Shown one piece after another: positions 34,258 through 44,118 of a stretch of 64,000 nucleotides of DNA. Source of the DNA: Oscillospiraceae bacterium. GTDB lineage: Bacteria; Bacillota; Clostridia; Oscillospirales; Ruminococcaceae. Each line of letters starts with the position of its first letter. The first letter of the stretch is position 1. Where the stretch lies: assembly GCA_016281125.1 (NCBI GenBank), contig JAEEIA010000094.1, positions 1-64,000 on the forward strand, given 5' to 3'. Below the pieces are notes generated by a model. That model saw only the letters and a list, made by a program, of their open reading frames with translations. It did no database searches and was not told the DNA's origin. A program made the translations under genes and the position numbers.

Positions 34258-34887
34258 ATGGAAGACAGAATGCAAACAGTCACATCAAGAAAAAACTCGC
34301 ATGTTTCCATCGGGATTATTCCCGGACATTACGCCACCAACCACTCGCATGTCAACTACTATCTGGACATGACGTCAATCAAGACCAGCCTGAAAATGGC
34401 GCATGACGGCGCCCTTGATCTCGGTGCTGAGTTTTACAATGTCTATATTGATACGATCATCTGCCTGGAGGGTACCGAGATGCTTGGCGCATTTCTGGCG
34501 GAGTTCCTGTCCGGCAACGGCATCAACCTCGGCAAGGATATCAATATTATCACGCCGGAGATGAATGCTGTCAACCAGATGATCTTCCGTGACAACACGC
34601 AGAAGAAGATTTGGGGAAAGCGCGTGCTGATCCTTGTCAGCTCGGCGTCTACCGGTCAGACGATCAACCGCGCGATTGACTGCCTCCAGTATTACAGCGG
34701 CGAGATGGTCGCAATCGGTGCGATTTTCTCCGCGATTGAAGCCGTCAACGGTATTGAGATCAAGGCGCTGTTCAAGGAAACGGATCTGCCGAATTACGAC
34801 ACCTACGCTTCTGATGAATGCCCGCTCTGCAAGAAGGGCATCAAGGTTGATGCGCTGATTAACAGCTTCGGTTATTCCAAGCTCTGA
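34258..34887 (+). CDS. Phosphoribosyltransferase-like protein
   Basis: A 209-residue protein resembling orotate/purine-type phosphoribosyltransferases. The stretch KRVLILVSSASTGQTINRAI (residues 121-140) fits the PRPP-binding loop, but the usual paired acidic residues (DD or ED) ahead of the Thr-Gly are replaced by Ser-Ser, which suggests altered or lost PRPP chemistry. A CPLCKKG motif lies near the C-terminus and may bind metal. ATG 34258 has AGGAGG upstream. Clear promoter and terminator make it monocistronic. A regulatory rather than biosynthetic role is possible. Confidence 0.7.
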   Translation: MEDRMQTVTSRKNSHVSIGIIPGHYATNHSHVNYYLDMTSIKTSLKMAHDGALDLGAEFYNVYIDTIICLEGTEMLGAFLAEFLSGNGINLGKDINIITPEMNAVNQMIFRDNTQKKIWGKRVLILVSSASTGQTINRAIDCLQYYSGEMVAIGAIFSAIEAVNGIEIKALFKETDLPNYDTYASDECPLCKKGIKVDALINSFGYSKL

Positions 34888-34900
34888 TGCATAAACAGGA

Positions 34901-34934
34901 AACGGGATCCCGCGTTGAACGGGATCCCGTTTTT
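34901..34934 (+). terminator. Intrinsic terminator
   Basis: AACGGGATCCCG (34901-34912) pairs with 34920-34931 and ends in TTTTT. Confidence 0.9.
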
Positions 34935-34935
34935 G

Positions 34936-35232
34936 TTATGCATCTTCTGTCAGATCCTCGCGTGATACGCAGAAAACGGTTCTGCCCATTGTGGATTCCA
35001 CGCCGTCCGGCAGCGCGGTATCCACTTCGACGAACAGCGGCATCTCACGCAGTACTGTGCAGCGAATCACGCCGTCCCCGGGAATCATCGGATTGCTCTC
35101 CGACGAAAAGACCGTGAGCTTGTCCTCAAAGAAATGCGTCTGTCCTTCGTAGTCTGTCATAAAGCATTCCACGCGTTCAGGATATACGTCAGGCTCTGTC
35201 ACCCGCCGTATTCTGACCTTCAGACCGTACAT
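34936..35232 (-). CDS. Small hypothetical protein after the subtilase gene
   Basis: A 98-residue soluble protein, no signal peptide, no membrane segment and no motif I recognise; predicted mostly beta with acidic surface. It follows the large subtilase by 21 bases with an AGGAGG site nine bases before the ATG, so it is co-transcribed. Whether it acts with the protease is unknown. Confidence 0.7.
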   Translation of the reverse strand: MYGLKVRIRRVTEPDVYPERVECFMTDYEGQTHFFEDKLTVFSSESNPMIPGDGVIRCTVLREMPLFVEVDTALPDGVESTMGRTVFCVSREDLTEDA

Positions 35233-35253
35233 GTCCGTCCTCCTTTTATCTTA

Positions 35254-38200
35254 TCAATAATCCAGATCTCCGGTGACCCTGCGGTAAACAGCGTACAGAT
35301 CGAAGGGCTGCTGCGGCTGCTCGATCAGCTTCAGCAAAAGCCGGAGGTCATCGAATCCGACCATTTCGTCCGCATTGAGGTCGGCATTGCCGAGCAGAAG
35401 CCGATCCGGGGTCATACCGTTGAATTCGGTCAGATACTGTTGCAGAATCAGCACGTCATGGTAATCGGTGATGCCGTTTCCGCTGATATCGCCTTGCAGC
35501 GTCGAGTCAGAATTCATAATGATGTAATTGTAATCCGCTTTCTTGCAGATTTCAGCAACCGTACTGCCTTTTTCTGTGATGATCGTGATGTTTCTCGACA
35601 TGGGGACAAATGCAGCTTCGTCAATCGCAGTGACAGGAATCTTCTCTCCGGTTTCGGGATCCGTGACTGTATCCGGAATGAACAGTGCGCTGTTGATGTA
35701 ATTGACATCGAAAACTGTGGCTGTTCCGTTCTGAACCCGGTAGCTGATGCCGTCAACGAAAAGCTCTCTTGGTTCTTCCTCGTTCGAGATCAGGACGAAA
35801 TACGGTTTGATGCCGTCGAAAATCGGGAACATTCGCAGATAATTTCGTATGAGCAGAATTCTGATACTGTCGTTCTTTTTCAGATCGGTCACGTACTTCG
35901 TTTCTTTCATCAGCTTCGGGATATCCTCGTTGACATATAGCAGAATTGTAACGTCATTATCGTCAATGTCCGGAAGCGTCATCGTATAGCAGCCGTCTTC
36001 GGGCACCGTGAACAGATAGTTCTCAGCAAGCCCCGGATAAGGAATGATTGCCTCATTATATTCTGACGGTACATTGAGCTGAAGTGTCACCGGTGCCGGA
36101 TTTCCGTCAACCGGAACATTTGGTGTCTGTTCCGGATCAATCGGCGCATACCAGTAAAACAGATCCATTTCACCGACATATTTTCCGACACCGCGTACAG
36201 TGAGGCCGGCCTTTCCGATATATTTATCGCCGGACTTACAGAGCACGATGTAATCCTCGCCTTCGGTCAACTGCGTTTCGCCTGCTCTGAGTGTGATCTG
36301 CGGCTTCTCGCCGAACATGACAAGCTCTGTGATTTCTGCTTCAACGTCTTCTTCTAACAGGCAGAAATCGTCAATCAGGCTGAAAGTCACAGCAGTCGGT
36401 TCCTGGGCGTAATAATTTGTGACTGCAATCCGGTATTCCTCACCGGGCTTGACATCCAGAACGCTGTGTTGATCATACAGGCCGGAAACGCTTCCCGCAA
36501 TGCTGCCGTCTGCGCCCATGATACTGACCGTGGCAATCGGCAGACTGGTTTTGTGCAGGCAGTACCGATCTTTCTCCGGCTTCCATGTGAGCACAACCGG
36601 CTGTCCGGAGCTATCCGGAAGAACAGTGCAATCTCCTCCGGTATACGCGCTGCCTGTGGCTGTTTCCTTCGGCAGAATACAGAATGTCCGCCAGATTTCG
36701 CCGTAGAATGCGCCGATGCCCCTGATGCAGATATGATACTGTCCCGGCTCGGTCAGTGTTTCATCGCAGCAGATTTCATAATCCGTGCCCTCTGTCAGTT
36801 CCTGCTCGTCCATTGTAATCCGGAATGCTGGCTTGACCGGTTGGCCGGTATAGATCGCGTCACAGCTTATTACTTCGGTTCCTTCCATGGCATCTTTTAC
36901 TTTTTCCAGTGAGAAGAGCAGCGGCATTTTGAAGACATCCTGGTTGATACCGTTCAGCTTTCTGAGCGTATAGAATCCGGGATACAGCTCTGTTGTTTCC
37001 GTATCGGAAAGAAAAGTGACGCCGTACTGTTCAGAGTAAATTCCAGCGGAAAGATGTACGTTCCGATTGTCCGTGCGCAGTCTGACAGCGCATTCTTTAT
37101 CAATATAGATCGGATATTGAGCTACGTCGTTTTCAAATAAAATGACGTCACCGAGCCGGTATACCTGTGTCGGGTCTTTGCGCGAAGTGTCCGTTATGGT
37201 ATAATTCAGCGAATTTTTCGTTGTTTGCGGCGGTGTATCCAATGACCCCTCCGTAACCGTAAGGGTAAAGTCCTTGTTTTCGATGCGTTTATCGCCTTCA
37301 AACAGAACAGCGCGGAAAGTGAATGTGCCTGCTTCGTAATAATAGTCTGTCAGAGAACTGATATTGACGTCGCAGTATGCGCCGCTGTTTGTGACAATGG
37401 ACGGATCTACTTCCTGTTCGGCGCCGTTGACAATCTGGTACCATTTGATGGAGATGTCCGGATCCGCTACATATGCGCAGTAAAAAATGCACTCCTGCAT
37501 TGTGGGCGTTTTGATGTTCAGATTCTCAGTATAGAGCTTTTTCGTTTCAAAGTACGGAATTTCGGCTTTTTCAGCTGCCGTTCGGGCAGGGGAGTATTCC
37601 GGTCCGATGATATATCCGGCAGCCTTCCGTGTCCGGAACTCCGCTGATTTGAGCAATTCGGATACACGGAGGCAGCGGTTATCGTCGCTGCCCTGCACAA
37701 TCCTTTCTGCGTTCGGCAGCCAGATCATCGCTTCGTTGCTGTAAATGGTTTCCGGTTCCAGCACCTTGATATTCGGGAATACAAGCGGGCAGTTGGCGGA
37801 ATTGTATTTGACGGATTCGATCGTTGCCTCTTTCAGCCCGTTAAAAGTGAATTCTCGTTCGTCAGACTGTTCATCTTTATGAAAATCGCAGCAAAAGATC
37901 CCGTCTATGCCGATTTCAGTGACATTTGCAAGGAAATCAGCGGATTCCGGTTTACAGTTTATCATTGCACCCCGTTTGATCGCTGTAATGCCCGGTGCAA
38001 TGATCCGTTTCAGAGAAAGGCACTCACTGAAAACCGACTCCGGCAGAACTGTGACGGACAGCGGCATTGAGATCTCTTCGATGAAGCATTGAGTGAAAGC
38101 GAACGCGTCCAGTTCTTCCAGCTTTGGGAAGTCCACGACACCGCCGAGTCCTGAACGTGCAAATGCGTATTTTCCGATGCGGCGGACATTGTCGAAATTT

Positions 38201-40389
38201 CCTTCGTACATTGCAAGTCCTTGACAAGCTTCAAATGCGTGATCCGGAATCTCCGTGATTGTTTCGCCAAGACTCGGGATCCATGTCAATTTTGTACATT
38301 CGCAGAAGGTTCCGACGCCGATTTTTGTTAGAGTGCTGCTCAGATTCAGATTTGAAATGTCAGAATTCGCAAATGTGTAATCACTGAGCTCTGTGACGCC
38401 GTCAGCTCTCAGATAGAAAACACTGCACTGTGCAAACGCGTATGCGCCGAGCTTCGTGACGGAATCCGGAAGTATGACGGAGAAGATTCTGTTATTATTC
38501 TGAAATGCTCTGTCCCCGACTGCAAGAAGCGAACCGTCCGGGAATTCCGACGTCAGATCCAGCTTATGCAGAACGCCCCTGTATTCTGTCAGGACGCCGT
38601 CTATCACAGTGTAAGGATCGTCAATATCCTTTTCTCCGATACAGATATAGACGGATTCACTCTGACCGGACTCGCCGTTCATAAAAGCAGCCGCACGGAT
38701 AACTGCGCTCTCCGAAACAGTGAACGGATTCTGATAAAGCAAACCGTTTTCCGCAGTAGGTTCAGTGCCGTCAGTGGTGTACCGGATTTCCGCGTCCGGG
38801 ACATCTGTCCGGATCGAAACAGTCAGGGATTCCTCTGCCTGCCAGGTGTTATACTCGTATTCGCCGCCGGTGATAGTAACGGACGGTGCGGGAATAAACG
38901 TTTTTTGCTCGATCAGACCGCGCAGATTGATCATTCCGGCACCGTAGCAGTCGGCAGCAGTGACATTGTTCATTTCTTGGGGCGGATCCAGCTTCATTGC
39001 GGAATCGGAAAGCAGCTTGTGGATTTCGTCCATCTTCATATCCGGATTCGCAGAAAGCACGTCGCAGCATGCTGCGGTCGCAAACGGCGCAGCCATACTG
39101 GTGCCGCTCATTAAGACCAGATCTTCCGGTCCGCTGACAGCTGCGCTGAGGATATCAAACCCCGGTGCGGCAAAATCGACGAAAGGACCGATATTGCTGA
39201 ATACCGCCAGAGAATACAGATTCGGATCAGAATAATCCAGGTAGGACGGATCAGCAGATTCATTGTCAAGGTATGTGGCTGTAATGCAGAACGACTCTTC
39301 CAAACTGCCGGGGTTCGCATAATCTGCCTGATAGGATTCGTTTCCGCTGGATACACAGCAGGGGATATCGGCCGCAACTGCTTCGAGCATCGCTTCCCGC
39401 AGCAGCGGGGAATCGCCGTCGCCGCCAAGACTCATGCTGATGACGTCCGTCTTCTGTTCGATCGCGTGCATCATACCGCAGTAGAGCATCAGGTCAGAGC
39501 CGGTTCCTCTGTCTGAGATGACCTTGACCGGCATGATCTTGACCTGCTCCGGCGTGTTCTGGCAGATGATACCGGAGCAGTGCGTACCGTGCCCGAAAAC
39601 GTCGCGCAGCGGGATTTCACCCTCGGTGCAGTCAAGACCGTTTTCTGCGATACGCCCTTCAAACCAGCTGTGCTCCGCATAAATGCCCGTATCCAGAACC
39701 GCAGCCGTGATTTCCGGCAGCTCTTTGCGGTTCGCTTTGAGCCAGCTCAGATATTCCTCTGAGCCGATTGCATGATAGCCCCATGACTTGGTATTGTCAG
39801 ATTGTACGGTTTCTTGCTCCGGAACGGCGGACAAATCCGCACAGTAGTAACGGTCGGGCGCGGCATATTGGATCCGGCTGTCCTGCTGATAGGCGCAGTA
39901 TGCCGCATACGCTTCCGCCGTGCTGCTGTACTGAATGACGTGCAGATCGTGATAGCCCTCTGCGGTAACCGTGCCGCCCATCGGGTCGACACTTGTGCTG
40001 CTTCGTACAATCAGTCTGGCGGACTGGAACGGCGATTGCAGCTCGATGCTGCCGTCTGCGTTCTCATGTACCTCGTATCCGGATGCCTGATTTGCAGTCA
40101 CAGGGACACCGTCAGCGCAGACGGTGCCGCCGCTGACCGTAAAGCCTGCGTAGCTTTTGCCGACAGGCTTTCCATCCTGATAGAGCTGATCTGTTTTGGC
40201 ATCATAGCGCAGCGTTTCAAAAACTTCCTCCGGCTGATACGACGCGGAAGCGAGCAGCTCTGCGAAATCTGACGCGCTTCGTACCGTATCTGCTGCGCGC
40301 AGTCTGGATACGGGCAATCCGCCGCAGACGGACTGTGTCAGCAGTACAGCGGATGCGAGTGCTGCTGTGTGTTTATGCCTGAATGTCAT
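35254..40389 (-). CDS. Giant secreted subtilase with LRR and dockerin domains
   Basis: A 1711-residue protein. Signal peptide about 1-33; a propeptide-like region to about 190; a subtilisin-type (S8) domain at about 205-470 with the triad AVLDTG (Asp233), GHGTHCSG (His267) and SGTSMAAP (Ser431); a CHB_HEX-like beta domain around 505-590 (DGTEPT); BspA-type leucine-rich repeats around 640-960; several Ig-like or MBG-like beta domains; and a C-terminal type I dockerin (about 1628-1700) with GDISGNGIT and ADLNADEMV. This would be a cellulosome-attached protease or a protease-inhibitor-resistant binding protein. The ATG at 40389 has AGGAG at nine bases; a frame upstream to 40422 lacks one. Confidence 0.88.
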   Translation of the reverse strand: MTFRHKHTAALASAVLLTQSVCGGLPVSRLRAADTVRSASDFAELLASASYQPEEVFETLRYDAKTDQLYQDGKPVGKSYAGFTVSGGTVCADGVPVTANQASGYEVHENADGSIELQSPFQSARLIVRSSTSVDPMGGTVTAEGYHDLHVIQYSSTAEAYAAYCAYQQDSRIQYAAPDRYYCADLSAVPEQETVQSDNTKSWGYHAIGSEEYLSWLKANRKELPEITAAVLDTGIYAEHSWFEGRIAENGLDCTEGEIPLRDVFGHGTHCSGIICQNTPEQVKIMPVKVISDRGTGSDLMLYCGMMHAIEQKTDVISMSLGGDGDSPLLREAMLEAVAADIPCCVSSGNESYQADYANPGSLEESFCITATYLDNESADPSYLDYSDPNLYSLAVFSNIGPFVDFAAPGFDILSAAVSGPEDLVLMSGTSMAAPFATAACCDVLSANPDMKMDEIHKLLSDSAMKLDPPQEMNNVTAADCYGAGMINLRGLIEQKTFIPAPSVTITGGEYEYNTWQAEESLTVSIRTDVPDAEIRYTTDGTEPTAENGLLYQNPFTVSESAVIRAAAFMNGESGQSESVYICIGEKDIDDPYTVIDGVLTEYRGVLHKLDLTSEFPDGSLLAVGDRAFQNNNRIFSVILPDSVTKLGAYAFAQCSVFYLRADGVTELSDYTFANSDISNLNLSSTLTKIGVGTFCECTKLTWIPSLGETITEIPDHAFEACQGLAMYEGNFDNVRRIGKYAFARSGLGGVVDFPKLEELDAFAFTQCFIEEISMPLSVTVLPESVFSECLSLKRIIAPGITAIKRGAMINCKPESADFLANVTEIGIDGIFCCDFHKDEQSDEREFTFNGLKEATIESVKYNSANCPLVFPNIKVLEPETIYSNEAMIWLPNAERIVQGSDDNRCLRVSELLKSAEFRTRKAAGYIIGPEYSPARTAAEKAEIPYFETKKLYTENLNIKTPTMQECIFYCAYVADPDISIKWYQIVNGAEQEVDPSIVTNSGAYCDVNISSLTDYYYEAGTFTFRAVLFEGDKRIENKDFTLTVTEGSLDTPPQTTKNSLNYTITDTSRKDPTQVYRLGDVILFENDVAQYPIYIDKECAVRLRTDNRNVHLSAGIYSEQYGVTFLSDTETTELYPGFYTLRKLNGINQDVFKMPLLFSLEKVKDAMEGTEVISCDAIYTGQPVKPAFRITMDEQELTEGTDYEICCDETLTEPGQYHICIRGIGAFYGEIWRTFCILPKETATGSAYTGGDCTVLPDSSGQPVVLTWKPEKDRYCLHKTSLPIATVSIMGADGSIAGSVSGLYDQHSVLDVKPGEEYRIAVTNYYAQEPTAVTFSLIDDFCLLEEDVEAEITELVMFGEKPQITLRAGETQLTEGEDYIVLCKSGDKYIGKAGLTVRGVGKYVGEMDLFYWYAPIDPEQTPNVPVDGNPAPVTLQLNVPSEYNEAIIPYPGLAENYLFTVPEDGCYTMTLPDIDDNDVTILLYVNEDIPKLMKETKYVTDLKKNDSIRILLIRNYLRMFPIFDGIKPYFVLISNEEEPRELFVDGISYRVQNGTATVFDVNYINSALFIPDTVTDPETGEKIPVTAIDEAAFVPMSRNITIITEKGSTVAEICKKADYNYIIMNSDSTLQGDISGNGITDYHDVLILQQYLTEFNGMTPDRLLLGNADLNADEMVGFDDLRLLLKLIEQPQQPFDLYAVYRRVTGDLDY

Positions 40390-40453
40390 TTGAATCATCT
40401 CCTGTTCCATGAATATTGTCAATGTCAGATATGCTTAAAACGGGTGCTTACAG

Positions 40454-40485
40454 CAACAGCCCGCGACTTTGAGCACGGGCTGTTG
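40454..40485 (-). terminator. Hairpin after pta
   Basis: CAACAGCCCG (40454-40463) pairs with 40476-40485 just beyond the pta stop. No U run directly follows on the minus strand, so its termination strength is unclear. Confidence 0.55.
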
Positions 40486-40503
40486 AATCTGAAAAGGAGG
40501 CAA

Positions 40504-41520
40504 TCAGGCCATACCGGCAGTGATGATTGCCATTTTGTAGACCTCGTCAGCGTTACAGCCGCGGGAGAGGTCGTTGATCGGTGCATTCAGACCCTGGAGG
40601 ATCGGGCCGTAGGCCTCAAAGCCGCCGAGCCGCTGCGCGATCTTGTAGCCGATGTTTCCGGCTTCGATCAGCGGGAAGATAAAGGTATTTGCCTGACCGG
40701 CCACCTTGGAATCCGGGCACTTGGTCTTTGCGACTTCCGCAGAAACCGCAGCGTCAAACTGGAACTCACCGTCAATGGTCAGCTCCGGATCAATCTTTCT
40801 TGCTTCGATCACGGCGTCATGGCTCAGCTGAACCGTTGCGCCCTTGCCGGAGCCGTAGGTAGAGAAACTCAGCACAGCGACCTTCGGATCAATGCCGAAG
40901 TACGCAGCAGTGCGGGCAGTTTCAACAGCGACCTCAGCGAGCTGCTGTGCAGCAGTCAGGGTCACGTTGCCGTCCTTGTCGACGCGGTCGGAATAGCTGA
41001 TGTTGATTGCGCAGTCGCCCATTGCGATCTTTTCCTCAGCGCCGTCCTTTTCACGGAACAGGATGAAGGAGGAGCTCACCAGATTGGAGCCTTTCTTGGT
41101 CTTGATGATCTGAAGCGCCGGGCGGACGGTATCCGCAGTGGAGTAAGTTGCACCGCCGAGCAGCGCATCAGCCTTGCCTGCTTTCACGAGCATCGTGCCG
41201 AAGTAGTTGGACTTCTGAAGCAGCGTGCGGCACTCTTCTTCGGTCATCTTGCCCTTGCGCAGTTCAACCATCTGTGTAACGAGCGCATCCATCTCCGGAT
41301 AGGTCAGCGGATCGAGCACCGTTGCCTTTGCGACGTCAAAGCCGCCGGCCTTTGCAGCAGCAGCAACCTCTTCTGCATTGCCGCAGAGGATGACGCCCAT
41401 CAGATTCTCTTTCAGCAGTCTGTCCGCAGCAGAAAGGATTCTGGCATCTGTGCCTTCCGTGAAAACGATTGTTTTTTTGCTTGCTTTCAGATTCGCAAGC
41501 AGCTTGTCAAACATGCCCAT
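40504..41520 (-). CDS. pta: Phosphate acetyltransferase
   Basis: A 338-residue Pta of the short, single-domain type: it interconverts acetyl-CoA and acetyl phosphate in the fermentative acetate pathway. Recognisable blocks are VFTEGTDARILSAADRL near residue 20, LGGATYSTADTVRPALQIIKT and VLSFSTYGSGKGA, and the late GQANTFIFPLIEAGNIGYKI. The length matches bacterial Pta. No ackA is adjacent in this window. Confidence 0.93.
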   Translation of the reverse strand: MGMFDKLLANLKASKKTIVFTEGTDARILSAADRLLKENLMGVILCGNAEEVAAAAKAGGFDVAKATVLDPLTYPEMDALVTQMVELRKGKMTEEECRTLLQKSNYFGTMLVKAGKADALLGGATYSTADTVRPALQIIKTKKGSNLVSSSFILFREKDGAEEKIAMGDCAINISYSDRVDKDGNVTLTAAQQLAEVAVETARTAAYFGIDPKVAVLSFSTYGSGKGATVQLSHDAVIEARKIDPELTIDGEFQFDAAVSAEVAKTKCPDSKVAGQANTFIFPLIEAGNIGYKIAQRLGGFEAYGPILQGLNAPINDLSRGCNADEVYKMAIITAGMA

Positions 41521-41585
41521 AATTAGCCTCCAAGAAAAAAGATTAGTACCCGCACCGTATGCCGGTACGGAGAACCGACAGAAAT

Positions 41586-41614
41586 ATTATACCATATTAT
41601 CATAAAAAAAGCAA
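41586..41614 (-). promoter_or_regulatory. pta promoter
   Basis: Minus-strand TTGCTT (41609-41614), 17-bp spacer, TATAAT (41586-41591); leader of about 60 nt with AGGAGG-like GGAGGC before the ATG. Confidence 0.8.
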
Positions 41615-41649
41615 GTGATACGAACGGAAAAGCCGTCAGAAAACAGCTT

Positions 41650-42906
41650 TTAGAGCTCCGGATCCCGTACCTCAAATTCTGCGGCTCTTTTCTGCCACTT
41701 TACATCGACCGTCAGATCGACCAGCGTCCCGTCCGGCGTAAATTCCTCGGAAAAGATTTTGCCCTCCTCGCGCAGAAGCTGCAAAAAGCTACCCTCTGTA
41801 TAGGGGATGCAGAGCCGCATGCGCTTTGCAGTCTGCGGCAGATGCGTACAGATTGCACGCAGCAGTTCCTCCGTCCCGGTGCCGTTTTTGGCGCTGATCC
41901 ATACCGTATCCGCATCATTATGCTGATTGAGGTCTACAAGATCTGCCTTATTTAGCACATGAATCTGAGGAAATTCCGCGCAGCCGAGGTCGTTGAGCAG
42001 ATCCTGTGTAATCTGCATCCGCTCGCGGATATCCGGTTCCGATGCATCCATCACATGCAGAATCAGGTCGGCCTGTGCTGTTTCCTCCAGCGTGGATCGG
42101 AACGCCTCCACCAGATGATGCGGCAGGCGTCGGATTAGTCCGACCGTATCCGAAAGCAGAACGCTGCGTCCGTCCGGCAGCTCCAGTGCCCGTGCCGTGA
42201 CGTCCAGTGTCGCAAATAATTTGTTTTCCGCAAGAACCCCCGCATCCGTCAGCATGTTGAACAGTGTGGATTTTCCGGCATTTGTATATCCGACAATCGC
42301 AACGGTCAGAATGCCGTCCTTTTTTCTGCGGCTCCCGAGAAATGTCCGGTGCTGTTCCATATCCTTAAGCGCATGCTCCAGTGTTGCAATCCGCGTGCGG
42401 ATATGCCGCCGGTCGGTTTCCAGCTTGGTTTCGCCCGGGCCGCGCGTGCCGATGCCGCCGCCGAGTCTGGAAAGTGCCGTGCCGCTGCCGGTCAGTCTGC
42501 TAAGCCGGTATTTATACTGTGCCAGCGAAACCTGCACCTTGCCTTCGGCAGTCCGGGCGCGTCCGGCAAAAATGTCAAGAATCAGCATGGTGCGGTCAAT
42601 GACCTTGCAGTCTGTGGCATCCGTCAGATTGCGCAGCTGAATTCCGGTCAGCTCGGTGTCAAAGATCAGCATGTCGGCTTCAAGTGCTTTCGCCAGCTCG
42701 GTGACCTCTTCCAGCTTGCCGCTGCCGATGCAGGTTGCCGCCTCGGGATTGCTCCGGGCCTGAATCACACTGCGCAGCACCTCGCACCCGGCTGTTTCAG
42801 CAAGCGCGGCCAGCTCATCTATCGAAATCTGCGCGTCATATTCTCCGGTATCCAGGCCGACCAGAATGACCTTTGGCGCGGACACCTCCTGTAAGTTATC
42901 GTGCAT
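41650..42906 (-). CDS. hflX: Ribosome-associated GTPase HflX
   Basis: A 418-residue GTPase: HflX N-terminal domain (about 1-195, with RSNPEAATCIGSGKLEE and the GGIGTRGPGETKLE linker), then the G domain with GYTNAGKST (G1), DTVG (G3) and NKADL (G4). HflX splits stalled or stressed ribosomes. It starts 12 bases past the stop of the radical SAM gene with an AAAGGCGG site, so it is the third gene of that operon. The family normally stands alone or beside hfq; its coupling to a peptide-maturation pair is unusual. Confidence 0.93.
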   Translation of the reverse strand: MHDNLQEVSAPKVILVGLDTGEYDAQISIDELAALAETAGCEVLRSVIQARSNPEAATCIGSGKLEEVTELAKALEADMLIFDTELTGIQLRNLTDATDCKVIDRTMLILDIFAGRARTAEGKVQVSLAQYKYRLSRLTGSGTALSRLGGGIGTRGPGETKLETDRRHIRTRIATLEHALKDMEQHRTFLGSRRKKDGILTVAIVGYTNAGKSTLFNMLTDAGVLAENKLFATLDVTARALELPDGRSVLLSDTVGLIRRLPHHLVEAFRSTLEETAQADLILHVMDASEPDIRERMQITQDLLNDLGCAEFPQIHVLNKADLVDLNQHNDADTVWISAKNGTGTEELLRAICTHLPQTAKRMRLCIPYTEGSFLQLLREEGKIFSEEFTPDGTLVDLTVDVKWQKRAAEFEVRDPEL

Positions 42907-42918
42907 ACAGCACCGCCT

Positions 42919-44118
42919 TTATTCAGATTCTTTGAGCAGTGCGGAAATGAATGCATCCGGATCTTGCCAGATGCCGCGCTGTTCGTCATAGGTACAGTAA
43001 TACGGTTTTTCACTAGGAGAGTCAGAAAGCGAATCCGGGCGGCAGTCGGGACAGGCGTACCGGAATTCACAGTCCCTGCACCCGCTGACCTGATCCTTAT
43101 TCAGCCCGAGTACAGCAGGGGAGAGCACCTCTGCAAGCGACCTGTTTCGCAGATTGCCGTGCCGGAGCCGCCGTTCCATCACGCACGGATACACGTTCAG
43201 ATCTGCCGCAACATAGATCTTTCGGGAGAAGCAGGGATTCCCGCTGACAGCAGATGCAACGCGTCGGGGATGCAGTGGGCGGAGGAATATATCTTTTGTG
43301 ATGCATTTCTCGCGCAGCAGAGCGCTGTCCAGCAGCGAAAGGCATCCCCTGCCCGACATCCGGACAATATCTGCGCGTGTATCCAGCTGATACGGCTTGG
43401 AGCCGCGCGCGCCGATCCGGATATTTTTCATCCGGACGGCATTTGTATGATACGGGATTCCGTATTGCCGCAGCAGGGAGAGCGCCTGTTCGGTTTTCCG
43501 GTGTGAGCCGCCGATTCCCGTGACAGTATCATGCATATCGCTTTCGTAGGAGTACACAGAAAGCGAAACGGACGCATCAGCTTTTTTTAGCGCCTTGCAG
43601 ACAGGATCTGTCAGCAGCGTGCCGTTGGTGTATAACGAAACCGAATCGAAATGATCGGCGGCCGTTTTCAGCAGCAGCTCACATTCCGGGTGGCAGAGCG
43701 GTTCACCGCCGATCAGCTGCACGGAACGGATACCGTAATCAGCCATCTTTTCGCAGACCAGTTTGAAATCCGGTTCAGATATGAAAATCTGTTGCTGTGT
43801 ACCGTTATAGCAGTGAATGCAGCGTAGATTGCAGACCGTGCAGACCTCAATCCATGCGGAATACGGTTTCGGAATATACCGGAGCGTACCGATATCAGGG
43901 ATTTCGCCGCATCCTTCGGTAAGCAGCTCCGCCTGTGTCAGCTGCGCGATGACAGCCTGCTCGCCTTTTGTAAAAGAGGCACCCGGCTCGGTGATACAGC
44001 GGCGGATCAGCGCAGACGTATCCTTTCCGATGTGCCAGAGCTTTTGGCGCCTGAGATCGTACAGGCAGTCCTTTGCCTTCCCGCTGACAGGATAAACACC
44101 GTCATTCAGCCGGAGCAT
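42919..44118 (-). CDS. Radical SAM/SPASM peptide-modifying enzyme
   Basis: A 399-residue radical SAM protein. The first 85 residues resemble a peptide-binding (RRE-like) segment. Cys96, Cys100 and Cys103 (CNLRCIHC) form the SAM-cleaving cluster motif, and LIGGEPL follows as the SAM-binding block. The C-terminal SPASM part holds NVYPC, then GCRDCEFRYACPDC, supplying ligands for auxiliary clusters. This architecture is that of RiPP maturases that install thioether or C-C links. The gene begins inside the end of the six-Cys peptide frame (17-base overlap at ATG 44118), which argues for that peptide being its substrate. Earlier in-frame ATGs (44136, 44160) have weaker ribosome sites. Confidence 0.87.
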   Translation of the reverse strand: MLRLNDGVYPVSGKAKDCLYDLRRQKLWHIGKDTSALIRRCITEPGASFTKGEQAVIAQLTQAELLTEGCGEIPDIGTLRYIPKPYSAWIEVCTVCNLRCIHCYNGTQQQIFISEPDFKLVCEKMADYGIRSVQLIGGEPLCHPECELLLKTAADHFDSVSLYTNGTLLTDPVCKALKKADASVSLSVYSYESDMHDTVTGIGGSHRKTEQALSLLRQYGIPYHTNAVRMKNIRIGARGSKPYQLDTRADIVRMSGRGCLSLLDSALLREKCITKDIFLRPLHPRRVASAVSGNPCFSRKIYVAADLNVYPCVMERRLRHGNLRNRSLAEVLSPAVLGLNKDQVSGCRDCEFRYACPDCRPDSLSDSPSEKPYYCTYDEQRGIWQDPDAFISALLKESE

